Numbered from the stretch's first letter, positions 25,501 to 34,582 are shown. The stretch: DNA of 64,000 nt from Bradyrhizobium sp. SZCCT0231 (GCF_018130245.1 NZ_JAFCKP010000014.1:120594-184593), one strand, 5' to 3'. The notes: generated by a model not told the origin, from the letters alone. Program-made: numbers and translations.

Positions 25501-28500
25501 GTTGAGGCCGGACTCTGCGTAAGAATCTCCGAAAGTCGGTACAGAGCCGCTGGATTGTATGAATACGTCGTCGATGCGCCCGAAGCGAATGCGATTAAGC
25601 CCAGCTGGTTCGTTGCTGCGTAGTTTAGCAAAGACGCCATGCGGGTCGTCGTACCGGCGTTCGTTCGACTCACTCCGTTCACGAGCCCGGCAAGGTTGTA
25701 TCCGTAGCTGAGCTGAGAGCCGTTTGCGTTGGTCACGCTCGTGACGTTCCCTTGGCGGTCGTACGCGGATGAAAGGTCGTAGGCGACCCCGCCAATCGTC
25801 GTCGTCGCCCCTGTTGTCCGGCCGAGCACATCGTATGCAGAGGAACTGAGGGCGGCGGTCGATGAGGCACTGCATAGACGGCCGATGCCGTTCTGGCAGG
25901 AATCATATGTGTTGGTCACCTGCGTCCCGTGCCCCGTCCAGCTCTCGGTCAAGGGTCGATTCAGGGCGTCGTACGTATGCGTGGTCGTCTGGCTCTTCGG
26001 GTCAGTCCGCGAAATCTCGTTGCCCTGATCGTCGTATGAATATGACCAGGTGCCAAAGGAGCCGGCGCCGGAAGCATGAAGGTCCTCCGCCGAAAGACGA
26101 TTGCTAATGCCGTCATAGGTGAAGTTGCGGATATTACCGAGCGCATCGGTAATCTTGATCAGATTGTTGGCGGCATCATAGAGGTAGTTCGTCGTGGCGT
26201 TAGACGGTGAGATATGTTCGACGACCTGCGCGAGGTTGCCGTATGCATCAGTTGTGTAATCCTTGACGTTCCCATTGGGATCGGTCGTCGTCGTACTCCA
26301 CTTGGCATATGCATTGGTCGTGGTGCCGACCGCCGTTCCGATCATTGTCTTGCGCCCGAGGGGATCGTATGTGTACGTTGCGTACAGTGTGCGCGTCGAT
26401 GTTGCGGAGGTGTTGCTGCTTCCCGAGGAGAAGTAGGGAAGACTTTGTGACGCGAGAAGACCCGCTGTGCTGTACGTTGAATCCGTAGTCGTATACGTAC
26501 CGCTGTTCTCTGACGATTTGCGCTCCTGGATGAGGCGAGAAAGGCCATCGTAATAGTCGAACGTGTCGGTGGTCGTTGCGGACGTGAGGTAGTCGCTTTC
26601 GTGCACGGACGGTGGGGTGGTCGTGCTGTCGGTAAATTGGAACGTGGATTTTGTTACGAGAGACGATGGATTCGCGACATCGGATTGATCAATCTCGGTT
26701 ATGCGACCGACGCCATCAAACAGTGTCTTTGCAATTGCGCCGTTGGGGTCGGTTGATTGTTTCGGTTTGCCGTTGGAATAGTTGTACGCATATCCCGTCG
26801 ATTGTGAGAGTGTGTTCGTCGAAGTTGCAGGATAGAGATTGAATGAGTCGTAGCTGTAGGTGGTGGCGTTGCCGTTGCGATCGGTAGACTGGGTGACCAA
26901 TCCGTACGAGTTGTACGACTTGGTTGAAGATGCATAGTGCGTACCGGAAACCCAATCCTCCTGACGTGTCTGATTGCCCGCGCCAATCGAGCCGAACGGT
27001 AGGGTGTCGTAATACAGCTTCGTGTCGGTGGTCGTCGCACCAGTGTTGTTGAGCACCGTCTTTTTCGTCGGGACACTCAGATTGACCGAGCTGCTCGCGG
27101 CATACGTGATAAGTGTCGTTCGTGAATCACCAGAGACGTCGGTGAATGTCCCATCGGAGTTCCCCGTCACTTCACCGTAGTTGTCAGTCTCGATGAGGTC
27201 GTCCGTCGTGGAAGAGTATTTATAATCCGTATCCTTATCCCGATGACTTCCATCGCTTGCGTAGTCAAACTCCAATTGTCTTCCGAGCGCCACGAAGGTG
27301 CTGCTCGCGTGTGGGTACGCGTCCCAGCGGTATAGAAACTTTTGGACGGCCGTACCAGCAGGGGTGAAAGTCTCCTTGCGAAACGGATGATTGATTTGCG
27401 CGAACCCGTCGCTTTGCTCGCCCAGTGATGTCGTGGTGGCGTCGCCCTGATTAAAGTACGTGACGACGGTACGATCCGAGCGTGATTCAGTGGTCGATGC
27501 GAATCCGCCGAATTTGCGATCAAACACATTTGTTGGCAGGTATTGCAGACCGCCAGAGTAGGAATAGTCGGTCTCTTCGTTGCTGCCACGGCCGTCGTGG
27601 TTGATGAGCTTTGTTACCGTGAGCAAGGAATACGGCAGCTGGGGGTTTTTGCTGGATTGTGCGGTGTATCCGTATGTAACAGTCGTACTGCCGCCTTTGG
27701 GTAACGTGACGGTTGAAAGGGCGTCTTGGTCCATCTGGCCGTTGCCGGTCCAGTTTTCATATTCGTCGTTGCAGAAATTGCCGCTACTCGATGACGTTGT
27801 GATCGTTGCGGGGAACGTGTACGCGGTTGATGTCGCCCATCCGTGACCTGTGTTGAGGAAGGCTTGACTGTACGTGGCAAGCTCTGCGGCCGATCCACTG
27901 CCGCTATACGAGTGGATCATGTCAGGTAGGCCGTCGCCGTTCACGTCAAAGAAGCGAATGCCACGGTCGTAGTATGAAGTCACTCCGAGATTGGTGAAGG
28001 CGAAGAGTGTCGAGGTGGAGATGGTCCAAGCGGGATCGGCTGTTGTGTTCCAGCCCCTGCCATTGTTCAGAAGCGCGTACGTTTTGTTAGCATCCGAATA
28101 TACCCAGTCGGCTAGGCCATCACCATTGACGTCGAGCAGCTGGGAGTTGGTAGGAGTTGATTCGACGGACGTGGGGAAACTTTGCGCTGGAGCGAAAATC
28201 GTCGTCGTGCCGGCATTCCATCCCGACCCGTTCGCCAGGTATGCCGTGGGGCTGAAATAGCTGGTCACCGATTGCTCGAAGGAGGGCAATCCCGTGCCGT
28301 TGACGTCACCAAAGATGCCGGCTGTCAGGCCGTGAATACTACCTGACCCGTCCTCGCCGAAGGTTGGGATTGTGCCGGTGGCCATGCTTGTCCAGCCATA
28401 GCCGGTCGAGGTCGCATACGTGTTGAGGTACAGTCCGGTTGTATCAGCACCTGTCGTGTAATTGTGAAAACTGGTGACTACGTCGGCCTTTCCGTCTCCA

Positions 28501-30491
28501 TTTATGTCGAGAAAGCGGACGCCGCGTTCGTATATGAGTGCAGGTGGCCCATTCGGGCAACTTGCACTGGAAACGCCGGAGGACCAATAGTCAGGTGCGG
28601 CACTGACGTTAGCCGTCCATACAGATGGAGGACTCGCACCGTCCGCAAGGACGGTCCCGTGCGCCTGACCAAAACTATCTACATAGAAAACGGTCGTGTC
28701 ATTGATCCCGTTGCCGTTCACGTCGGTGACGACTTGTGCGGGGCTCGTTATTACTCCGCCTCCACCGCCTCCGCTCGGCCCCGGCGTGTAGAACGGAGTT
28801 GTGGTGCTGTCGTATCCGAAGAGTGTCGGCGGCAAAGTAGTCTGCGTCCCGGCGTCGTTCCAACCCGTCTCTTGGACCGACGAAAGCAAGGAACGCGTTC
28901 CGTTGTTTCCGACCGTGTAAGAAAGATTGTATTGCCGAACGTTGCTGCCGTTGAATGCGGCGGTGATCGACGATATGCGATAGCTAGTTGTTTCCGCGAA
29001 GCCGGGTCTGTAACTCGTAACGACATCGCTGCGCGTTGACGTCGCGATGGTTATTGTTGCCGGTCCATCTGTCGATCCATTGCCGGTGTATATGATCTGA
29101 TACGGAAAAATCTGGTTGCCGTCTTTGTGGTACGTATACTTTATGTAGTTGCCGTTGGTGTCGCGCACCTCTTCGAGCATCCACTTATAGACATTGCTCG
29201 GGCTCGTTGTTGCGCTCTGCTCACTCTGGCTGCTCGCGCCAAAGAGATAGCGCGTGCCGTTCTTGTCGTACATCGTCCAGGAGTTTGTGGACGTTGCGTA
29301 CGTGTATGAGTGGAACGATCCGTCATCAATGCGGGCACCATACGTGCTTATCTGCGAGTTTGTCGTCGTTGATGTTACCGACAGCGGATATGCGAGGCCG
29401 CTACCGCCGTTGTAGAGCTGGGAAATTTCGGTAGGCGACAGTGCTCGGTTCCACACCGCCACCTCGTCGATCTTGCCGTCCCAGTCGTTTCCAATCTCGC
29501 TGTTGAAGTTATTGCCGACGAAGAAGTCGCCGGACGGGGTGCCCACGGAGTTGCCGGTCGAGCTTCCAATCGAGGTTCCGTTGATGAAAAATTCAAGCTT
29601 TCCAGACGAAGCGGTGTAGACGGCGACGAAGTGGTACCACGTGCCCGGGGTGAAGGATTGAGCGACCGAGAGGCTGCCGCTTCCCGGCGCGCCCACCAGT
29701 GTCGCTACTCCTCCCACGTTGCGCCACCAGAACCGGTACTGCTGTCCCGAGACGCCGAGGATGCCGAACAAGGAACCGGAGGAGTAACTCGTAATGTTCG
29801 ATGCCGGATTGAGCCAAGCTTGCACGGTGAAATCGCCGGTAGGATAAAGGCCACTCGGCGAAGTCTTGAGGAAGTAACCCGCGCTTCCGCTGTGCGCGGT
29901 ACTCCCGGCATTGTTGATCTTGCCGGTTGCATATGTCGCAGAGCCTTGCGGCGTGAGCGCATTCGATCCGGCACTGTCGGACGCATTTCCGCTCGACTCG
30001 TCCAGTTTCCAGTATGAGACGAGGCTGGCCGCGACTGATGACGTGCTGACGGTCGAACTGGTGCTGGTTGAAAGAGGAGCAAGCTCGCCGTCGAGCGATG
30101 AGGCGAAGTACGCATTCGGACCGTACATATCCTGCGAGCCGGTTTTGTTGAGCCGCTGGATATATGGAATTGAGAGCGACCAGCCATAGCCAACGATACT
30201 ATCTTGGTCGGTGTTCTGACTGTTGTAGTCCAATGACAATGATGGTTGTAGCCCATTGCGACCGGGCGGAATATCGATCGGAATATGTTGAGTGAAGGCA
30301 CCGGTCGCCCCGTCGACCCTTGCGGCCGTTGACTCTGAGGTGAAAACCGCTTGCCCGGACGCGGTCGGCGGCGGCGGGGTTGTTGCGAATGCGGGACCAA
30401 CAGGGGAAAGGATTGTAATGCAGAAGATTGCAAGCGCGCCGGTCAGTTTAGGAAGGGAAACGTTTGAGCTTGTGTATGTGTGCGACCCCAT
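22569..30491 (-). CDS. giant secreted RHS/SpvB/LamG protein (2640 residues)
   Basis: The signal peptide is residues 1-36 (cleavage near AFA). An SpvB-like opening follows (FTQHIPIDIPPGRNGLQPSL), then a LamG domain (about 152-370), FG-GAP/VCBS-type repeats with calcium-loop patterns (LDINGDGKADVV, DVNGDGLADWV, FDVNGDGLPDMI), and many YD repeats. A second LamG copy, a CBM-like insert and the RHS-associated core follow, the last with GQFSEQSGLSYLNARYYDSQ, RGQFLSQDP and SDPNGK. The last 170 residues are a variable tail, Gly/Ser/Thr-rich and without a toxin motif I can name. Such proteins form a cocoon-like shell and deliver or display a C-terminal effector. The Thr/Ser-rich linkers (GATTTATSTEYAFAGDTLLA) and exact core phrases match my memory of Patescibacteria proteins rather than rhizobial ones. 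One intact open frame. Confidence 0.88.
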   Translation of the reverse strand: MGSHTYTSSNVSLPKLTGALAIFCITILSPVGPAFATTPPPPTASGQAVFTSESTAARVDGATGAFTQHIPIDIPPGRNGLQPSLSLDYNSQNTDQDSIVGYGWSLSIPYIQRLNKTGSQDMYGPNAYFASSLDGELAPLSTSTSSTVSTSSVAASLVSYWKLDESSGNASDSAGSNALTPQGSATYATGKINNAGSTAHSGSAGYFLKTSPSGLYPTGDFTVQAWLNPASNITSYSSGSLFGILGVSGQQYRFWWRNVGGVATLVGAPGSGSLSVAQSFTPGTWYHFVAVYTASSGKLEFFINGTSIGSSTGNSVGTPSGDFFVGNNFNSEIGNDWDGKIDEVAVWNRALSPTEISQLYNGGSGLAYPLSVTSTTTNSQISTYGARIDDGSFHSYTYATSTNSWTMYDKNGTRYLFGASSQSEQSATTSPSNVYKWMLEEVRDTNGNYIKYTYHKDGNQIFPYQIIYTGNGSTDGPATITIATSTRSDVVTSYRPGFAETTSYRISSITAAFNGSNVRQYNLSYTVGNNGTRSLLSSVQETGWNDAGTQTTLPPTLFGYDSTTTPFYTPGPSGGGGGGVITSPAQVVTDVNGNGINDTTVFYVDSFGQAHGTVLADGASPPSVWTANVSAAPDYWSSGVSSASCPNGPPALIYERGVRFLDINGDGKADVVTSFHNYTTGADTTGLYLNTYATSTGYGWTSMATGTIPTFGEDGSGSIHGLTAGIFGDVNGTGLPSFEQSVTSYFSPTAYLANGSGWNAGTTTIFAPAQSFPTSVESTPTNSQLLDVNGDGLADWVYSDANKTYALLNNGRGWNTTADPAWTISTSTLFAFTNLGVTSYYDRGIRFFDVNGDGLPDMIHSYSGSGSAAELATYSQAFLNTGHGWATSTAYTFPATITTSSSSGNFCNDEYENWTGNGQMDQDALSTVTLPKGGSTTVTYGYTAQSSKNPQLPYSLLTVTKLINHDGRGSNEETDYSYSGGLQYLPTNVFDRKFGGFASTTESRSDRTVVTYFNQGDATTTSLGEQSDGFAQINHPFRKETFTPAGTAVQKFLYRWDAYPHASSTFVALGRQLEFDYASDGSHRDKDTDYKYSSTTDDLIETDNYGEVTGNSDGTFTDVSGDSRTTLITYAASSSVNLSVPTKKTVLNNTGATTTDTKLYYDTLPFGSIGAGNQTRQEDWVSGTHYASSTKSYNSYGLVTQSTDRNGNATTYSYDSFNLYPATSTNTLSQSTGYAYNYSNGKPKQSTDPNGAIAKTLFDGVGRITEIDQSDVANPSSLVTKSTFQFTDSTTTPPSVHESDYLTSATTTDTFDYYDGLSRLIQERKSSENSGTYTTTDSTYSTAGLLASQSLPYFSSGSSNTSATSTRTLYATYTYDPLGRKTMIGTAVGTTTNAYAKWSTTTTDPNGNVKDYTTDAYGNLAQVVEHISPSNATTNYLYDAANNLIKITDALGNIRNFTYDGISNRLSAEDLHASGAGSFGTWSYSYDDQGNEISRTDPKSQTTTHTYDALNRPLTESWTGHGTQVTNTYDSCQNGIGRLCSASSTAALSSSAYDVLGRTTGATTTIGGVAYDLSSAYDRQGNVTSVTNANGSQLSYGYNLAGLVNGVSRTNAGTTTRMASLLNYAATNQLGLIAFASGASTTYSYNPAALYRLSEILTQSPASTTTYPISSTLTSSLASYWKFDESSGHASDSVGSNSLSPQGGGYVAGKLNNAGSFGHTNGYFLKSSPSGLYPTGDFTVQAWLNPSSQVTSYSSGSIFGIFGVSGQQYRLWWRNIGGTPKLEAALGSGSLSVAQSFTTGTWYHFVAVYTAATGKIEFFVNGASVGSSSGNSVGTPSGDFFVGNNTNSEIGNDWDGKLDEVAVWNRALSSVDISQLYNAGAGQQYPFSAGSATTTRNVKLQDLSYGYDAAGNIVSRADNSDTALGQQITYAYDAFNRLTSASSTGGYLPSYNQTYAYDLLGNMTTGPAGTYTYGGGSGANPDAVTQTVLTTGASAPTIAYDNSTLSGIGVPASSLTFSHTTNNNTNGLIVIAVAEATTTPCTSDTVTGVTDNGSALSDFGYYVRNTTTIGGALKTYYGFAPAQGTHNIVVSASASCILYAVASTYTGVKQSGVPDASGSGNPLSDSGAVSLFQATTTTSGINSWGVLVGVPSISGTATAGSNTTIRQQQSGKLYYADSNGPVSPAGSIGLNWTIPGTSHWLANYFSIPAFASNPGSSATTTYTYDLNGNVTAVGTSTTYSYDYANRMVQSVVGGVTTNYGYDAFGSRVSQISGSTSTFYPNKFYSLTTTTGATTTATSTEYAFAGDTLLATVDQRIIGGTATGTPILHFIHPDNLGSTGVISDASGTASELLDYYPYGATRVDTNTAGVSEGRKFIGQFSEQSGLSYLNARYYDSQRGQFLSQDPVFLSSSQLLRDPQSLNAYSYSDGNPITKSDPNGKQAAAAISYGTGYFLGSESGPFDAIVGTAIGTALFTGYTAYSNSADGAPGFGPLQEMVQQNAYRSDLPEGPITPPPSWGTVGKIILASSLISEAGCTLLNCDLDGGTQATVHQSGIGSALATPTMVNNLYSPTVSGVCGSSCGNSSHAVMPQTSYATHSSGTYSNAGTTYSSKAGQGGSTPVTYPGGTIFPVAPELHAIVPH
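24838..25460 (-). repeat. internal duplication in RHS gene: second LamG module
   Basis: Encodes about 210 residues starting SYWKFDESSGHASDSVG and ending with ISQLYNAGAGQQYPFS. It matches the module at 29388-30030 in almost every block (GLYPTGDFTVQAWLNP, GTWYHFVAVYTA, GNDWDGKLDEVAVWNRALS). The LamG fold binds sugars or proteins at cell surfaces. High similarity implies duplication or gene conversion within the gene. Confidence 0.8.
29388..30030 (-). repeat. internal duplication in RHS gene: first LamG module
   Basis: The partner of the module at 24838-25460; this copy is near the N-terminus, just after the SpvB-like opening (SYWKLDESSGNASDSAG to ISQLYNGGSGLAYPLS). Confidence 0.8.
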
Positions 30492-30667
30492 GGAGAGAGT
30501 GAGACGTGGATAGTCGTCATGAGACTTATTGCCATCAGCGTATCATGCTCATTCCGTCCGAGTTAGCGGTAGTGTGGACAGCGCAAAGCGCGCGCCGGTT
30601 CTCGCGTGCCGCAGTTATCAACACCACGATCGAGGTGTCACACCGTTCGATGATACACTACCCCCAA

Positions 30668-31414
30668 ATGGGTATGCGCGTTCTTGGTCACCGCAACGGC
30701 GAACGATGGAGCATTGCAATCGGCGTGATGATCGCGGCTATGAGCATGGGAACGGCCCTCGCAGACACAACGAGCTCGGATGCAGTCACGACATCGACTT
30801 CGACAGATGCGACAATTGCGACCGTTGATCTCTCGACAGTGACTGCAGATACGACAATAGCAACGCTCGACGCGAGCAGCTCGGCCCCCGGAACGGCCGA
30901 TGCTGGCTCGACGACGGATGAAACCAAGGAGTTGGTGTCGGACGCAACTTCCACCAATTCCGACGCGTCGGAAAGTGCGAGCACGTCGACGCCAATTCTC
31001 TCCGGCGATACCGGCACAACCAGCACCGAGCTCGACGGCGGAGCATCAAGCACGACGGAGCAGGATACGACGAGTTCTGCTACTTCGACAGCCAGAACGA
31101 CGCTCGATATTGCAACGAGCAGCGAAGCGGTGAGACTTGACTGTCCCATGGCCTATACCGCCGATTTGTACGACACGCCTTCCGGGCACCTCGATCCGGG
31201 CTACTCACTGGATACGGGTTTGGGAACGACGACTGGACAAAGTGCGCACAAAATCGGTACGCAGTCGTGGACCGTCTGTCACGATGCCGAAAGCCACACG
31301 TACGAGTTCAAGATCGCCCCGTCCGACTATTCCGGTCTAGACCAACCGGGTGCGGAGATGATCCGGGAAACGGTCACAAAACTGCCCGTTCAAACAGGCG
31401 TCGCTTCAATCTAG
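30668..31414 (+). CDS. Ser/Thr-rich secreted protein, divergent from RHS gene
   Basis: A 248-residue protein with a signal peptide (residues 1-33, cleavage near ALAD). A low-complexity region of about 120 residues rich in Thr, Ser, Asp and Ala follows (TSTSTDATIATVDLSTVTAD and more), then a compact C-terminal domain with CPMAYTADLYDTPSGHLDPG and TVCHDAESHTYEFKIAPSDY. Two cysteines in this domain may pair. The Thr/Ser repeats resemble the linkers of the divergent RHS protein, suggesting a common foreign source and perhaps a joint role at the surface. A TACACT -10-like box lies at 30654-30659, so close to the ATG that the mRNA may be nearly leaderless. A longer reading from 30506 lacks a signal peptide at its start. 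Confidence 0.65.
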   Translation: MGMRVLGHRNGERWSIAIGVMIAAMSMGTALADTTSSDAVTTSTSTDATIATVDLSTVTADTTIATLDASSSAPGTADAGSTTDETKELVSDATSTNSDASESASTSTPILSGDTGTTSTELDGGASSTTEQDTTSSATSTARTTLDIATSSEAVRLDCPMAYTADLYDTPSGHLDPGYSLDTGLGTTTGQSAHKIGTQSWTVCHDAESHTYEFKIAPSDYSGLDQPGAEMIRETVTKLPVQTGVASI

Positions 31415-31593
31415 GAACCCTCGCGCTGCGAAGGTCGAGAACCTGTCTGGTCCCTGCCTGTGCAGGGGGTGTCAAGGGTATACGACCGGGCGCTCGATAC
31501 CGCGAAAATCAGGAACCTATATCTCGCGGAGGCGTCCGCATATGGGCTTGCGGTGAGATAGGTGAATTGTCTGCCCGGTAGCTACCCGGTCTG

Positions 31594-32391
31594 TTACGTG
31601 CCGAAGTGTTGTCGTATCGCCGGTATCAGGAACTGCTCAATGCGCTCTATGCCCTGACATGCGATGTGCGTTGCGTCCCGCTGAAATGATGCAAGACCGC
31701 AAAGTCTCGTCTCTACCTCTCCGTATGAGCCGTCAGTCCCGACGTTGAGATACATGCGCCAAAGGCCACCTCCGCTTGTGCCCCCGAACGATTGGGGCAG
31801 GCGACGGACATTGTAATCCATACACTCCAGCGTCATGACGCCTTTGTCCCGGGCTACAACATGCCCTGGGGTCAAGACACCTTGCATCGGAGTTGTAACC
31901 AAGCCGCCGCCGCGAACCGGCTCGCCGGAAAACTCGTCCACCAGGCCGAACACCGCATCAACGTGGGCATCACGCTTTGGCTCGCCGCTTGTGAACTTCT
32001 TGTAGTTCAGATCCCAATTGAGAAACACGCATGTGGCGTTCAACGTCGCGACATCGCGTTCTGGAAGCCGCGTGAAGGCGAGGTCAACAGCATCTGGATT
32101 CGACCAGCGTGGTTCGCCCACGTTTTCCTCTATGTACAAAGTCTTCGTGCCGCCGAGCATCAGCTTCTGCATTTGAATAGTTTCGTCTCTGCTAAAGCGC
32201 AGCAAGCCAATCTCTGTGCGTTCCCTGAAAACTTCTGCAACATGAGCGCAGGTGAGTATCCCGCTAACCTCACCGATCGTAACAAGTACCCCCGAGCCCA
32301 AGACACGTGGAGCGGGCGGGTCGTTCAAGACAAACCCGACCGTGTACCGCCGCGCGTGAGGCACCAGAAGATCGCTCGCGTCGCTTGTCAT
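31594..32391 (-). CDS. trypsin-like serine peptidase domain protein
   Basis: A 265-residue protein without a clear signal peptide. The pattern of a chymotrypsin-fold protease is visible: GSGVLVTIGEVSGILTCAHV with the catalytic His, DAVDLAFTRLP with the Asp, and QSFGGTSGGGLWRM with the nucleophile Ser in GTSGGG. The likely start is the ATG at 32391; the longer frame to 32499 looks unlike protein. Cytoplasmic trypsin-like proteins occur beside defence genes as effectors or regulators, but no obvious partner is present; the neighbouring 690 bp upstream are empty. Lone position between cargo and mobility genes. Confidence 0.7.
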   Translation of the reverse strand: MTSDASDLLVPHARRYTVGFVLNDPPAPRVLGSGVLVTIGEVSGILTCAHVAEVFRERTEIGLLRFSRDETIQMQKLMLGGTKTLYIEENVGEPRWSNPDAVDLAFTRLPERDVATLNATCVFLNWDLNYKKFTSGEPKRDAHVDAVFGLVDEFSGEPVRGGGLVTTPMQGVLTPGHVVARDKGVMTLECMDYNVRRLPQSFGGTSGGGLWRMYLNVGTDGSYGEVETRLCGLASFQRDATHIACQGIERIEQFLIPAIRQHFGT

Positions 32392-33097
32392 GTTCACTTT
32401 CGCGGGGCTGTTCGGCTTTTCGATAACGTGGGTTGGAAGAATAGACCGGGAGGCAAACTGTCGCCAGCACGACATCGGCCACAAGGTCAGCCAGCACATA
32501 TGCCGCTACATCCGGCATGTGGCGGCGGCATGTGGTGGTCCGACTGAAATTCAAATGTATTCACAGTACCTTACGCCTCCACGCTTCCTGCCGCTGAACC
32601 CCGACTTAATATGGCCTTCCAGCCATATTGCTCGGCCTCGCGGCCTCGCTCCAAAAAATCATGGTGCCCCCTAATCGCTCCTCACTACCTGCTCTACTGA
32701 GCCAGGTAGGTATCGTCGCTTCTTTAGGGGAGAACATGGACGTAGAGCTATACGAATCGCTCTGTTCCTTTTGACTTTGGCAGGTTGCCCATTCAGACTT
32801 GGATATCCGATATTGATGCGAGTTTGTGCGCACCAGTTCGAAATGTCCTGTGCAAAAATCTCTCGAAACTAAAATGATGAAGTCGAGCGAACTTCGAATC
32901 GTTGACAGTTCTTTTGCGTTTATTTGATCAGCGCAATGCGTTTGGCTCAGACGTTGGCGACTGCCCCTAGTTGCGTGAGTGGCACCTGCCGAACGGTACG
33001 CATAGCAGGGCACTTGAGGGGCCAGTGATCCGCCGCAACGGCCGACTGGAATGCATGATGGAAAAGGACCCGGAACGACGACATGGGGGAGGTTGTC
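32392..33097. other. intergenic region of about 700 bp without a supported gene
   Basis: Open frames here (for example a 135-codon frame at 32606-33013 on the minus strand) have no domain or ribosome-binding site. A tiny frame of 11 codons begins at an ATG near 32735 after AGGGGAG and might be a leader, but nothing follows it directly. Shared sequence with att sites was not seen. Confidence 0.5.
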
Positions 33098-34582
33098 GTG
33101 GAGGAAGTTCTAGAAGTATTCTTTTTCTTGATAAGCCTGGAGCTCGTCAATCTTGTTTGCGCTGCACTCTGTGTGGTGTGGATCATATGGGCGCTCGGCG
33201 CCTACGGGATACGGGGAATTTGCAGAGACTATTTGCCCGTCGTCTTGCTTGGAGGTGTCGCTCTTTTCATCGGGCTAGATGACGCGCGTACGATTGCTGG
33301 TTCGACCTCAAATCTGCCGGCCGACTTCAGGTCATCGTTCTTCATACGGCTGTTTGGGCCGAGTTACCTGAGTCTCGTTCTGGGAGCGTATGTCGGTCAG
33401 TGGCATCGCAAGAGCGCGTATCAGAAACACAAGGCTTGGTATTTGCTTTTGCCAGCTGCGACTTTCGCGCTCGTCCTGAGGGGCGCTCTCAAGTACTCTG
33501 CCACGGTCATTGCCTCTGTGCCTGAACCGATTGTACTCATCGTACTCTCCTTGATGGCAGTCGGATTGTTTGGATATGTGTGCGGCGATTGGATTGTTCG
33601 TGGTCTCGATGAATTGCGGTCAACCATCATGACGAAAGCTGAAGAAGAGAAAGCTCAACAAACGTCGTCTGAGGCAGGCAGCCGATGGCAGCAAGCAGGG
33701 AAAGCACTTGAGCGCGACGTACTGTTCGCAAGGCTCGGGTCGGCTCGACGGGAGGTTTCCCAGCCGGAGCCGCAGCCCCCGAATCCCGCGGATGCAATCG
33801 AGGCACAATCGCAATCAAGTGGCGTAGAAGTGCCGCCTGCGAGAGTTCCTCGGGAAGTGGAGCAAGCATCTATCCAGCGCGGCCAGCCCAACACGCCCTC
33901 CACTCCAGCAGCGAAAGCGGAAACAATCAACGAACCGGGACCGCCGGCATTCCTGCTTCCCACCTTGAACAAACAGTCAACTGATCAAGCAAATGAGGAA
34001 CCGCCTCCTCCATCATTTCTACTGGCTCGCGAAAGGCAAAATCTGCCGGCAGTCGTGCCTGAGGTACAGGTCGCCGATGAAGAAATCCCGGCAGTTCGTC
34101 AAACACCTCGGATGCAACTCAAACTGAAACGTTCGCAGCGGCTGAGTACCTTTGGCAAGCCAATCTTCGTTCTCGATGCGCGTATGGAAATCGCACCGGA
34201 GGAGTGCGCCCTCATCGAACGTTACCGTCTTGGGGATTGCGTTGTGTACGACAGCGCGGCTCGGGAGAAATACCAAGAAGCAGCGAAGCAGCATTTGGAG
34301 CAGACAAAGGATTACGAAAAGAGCAGCTCTGGCGGTGCCGCTTTGAAGAGCCTGGGGAGAATGCTCTACCGTCTGACCCGAGCAGGTGTAAGCACCGCCC
34401 TGGCCAGCATGTCACTTCGGATCACCATCAACAGCCTTATGCGCGGAGTCCATGTCGAGTGTAAAGACATGGACGAACTGCTCGGAGCGAAGACGGCAAT
34501 CGTCCAGGCTGGCGAAAACCTCCGGTCATACATCGACACCGCGGTTACCTTCGACGGGCGGGAGGAAATCCTTGAGTTCTGA
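33098..34582 (+). CDS. multi-pass membrane protein coupled to TraD-like ATPase
   Basis: A 494-residue protein. Five hydrophobic segments occupy about 3-35, 46-63, 80-97, 109-130 and 142-164. Then comes a long soluble part: a charged helix (IMTKAEEEKAQQ), a Pro/Ala/Gln-rich linker (about 210-330) and a C-terminal domain with RYRLGDCVVYDSAAREKYQE and LRITINSLMRGVHVECKDMD. The GTG at 33098 has GGGGAGG five bases upstream; the ATG at 33083 is an alternative. The stop codon overlaps the TTG start of the ATPase gene, so the products are made together. I suggest that it anchors the ATPase to the membrane, as the N-terminal helices of a normal coupling protein would. Confidence 0.65.
   Translation: MEEVLEVFFFLISLELVNLVCAALCVVWIIWALGAYGIRGICRDYLPVVLLGGVALFIGLDDARTIAGSTSNLPADFRSSFFIRLFGPSYLSLVLGAYVGQWHRKSAYQKHKAWYLLLPAATFALVLRGALKYSATVIASVPEPIVLIVLSLMAVGLFGYVCGDWIVRGLDELRSTIMTKAEEEKAQQTSSEAGSRWQQAGKALERDVLFARLGSARREVSQPEPQPPNPADAIEAQSQSSGVEVPPARVPREVEQASIQRGQPNTPSTPAAKAETINEPGPPAFLLPTLNKQSTDQANEEPPPPSFLLARERQNLPAVVPEVQVADEEIPAVRQTPRMQLKLKRSQRLSTFGKPIFVLDARMEIAPEECALIERYRLGDCVVYDSAAREKYQEAAKQHLEQTKDYEKSSSGGAALKSLGRMLYRLTRAGVSTALASMSLRITINSLMRGVHVECKDMDELLGAKTAIVQAGENLRSYIDTAVTFDGREEILEF

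Noticed and set aside
22569-30491. CRISPR or tandem-repeat array in the region of regular repeats
   Set aside because: The regularity comes from protein-level YD repeats in one open frame; there are no identical short repeats with spacers.
32606-33013. 135-codon minus-strand gene in the gap
   Set aside because: No ribosome-binding site, no domain, and overlap with the start region of the membrane protein gene.
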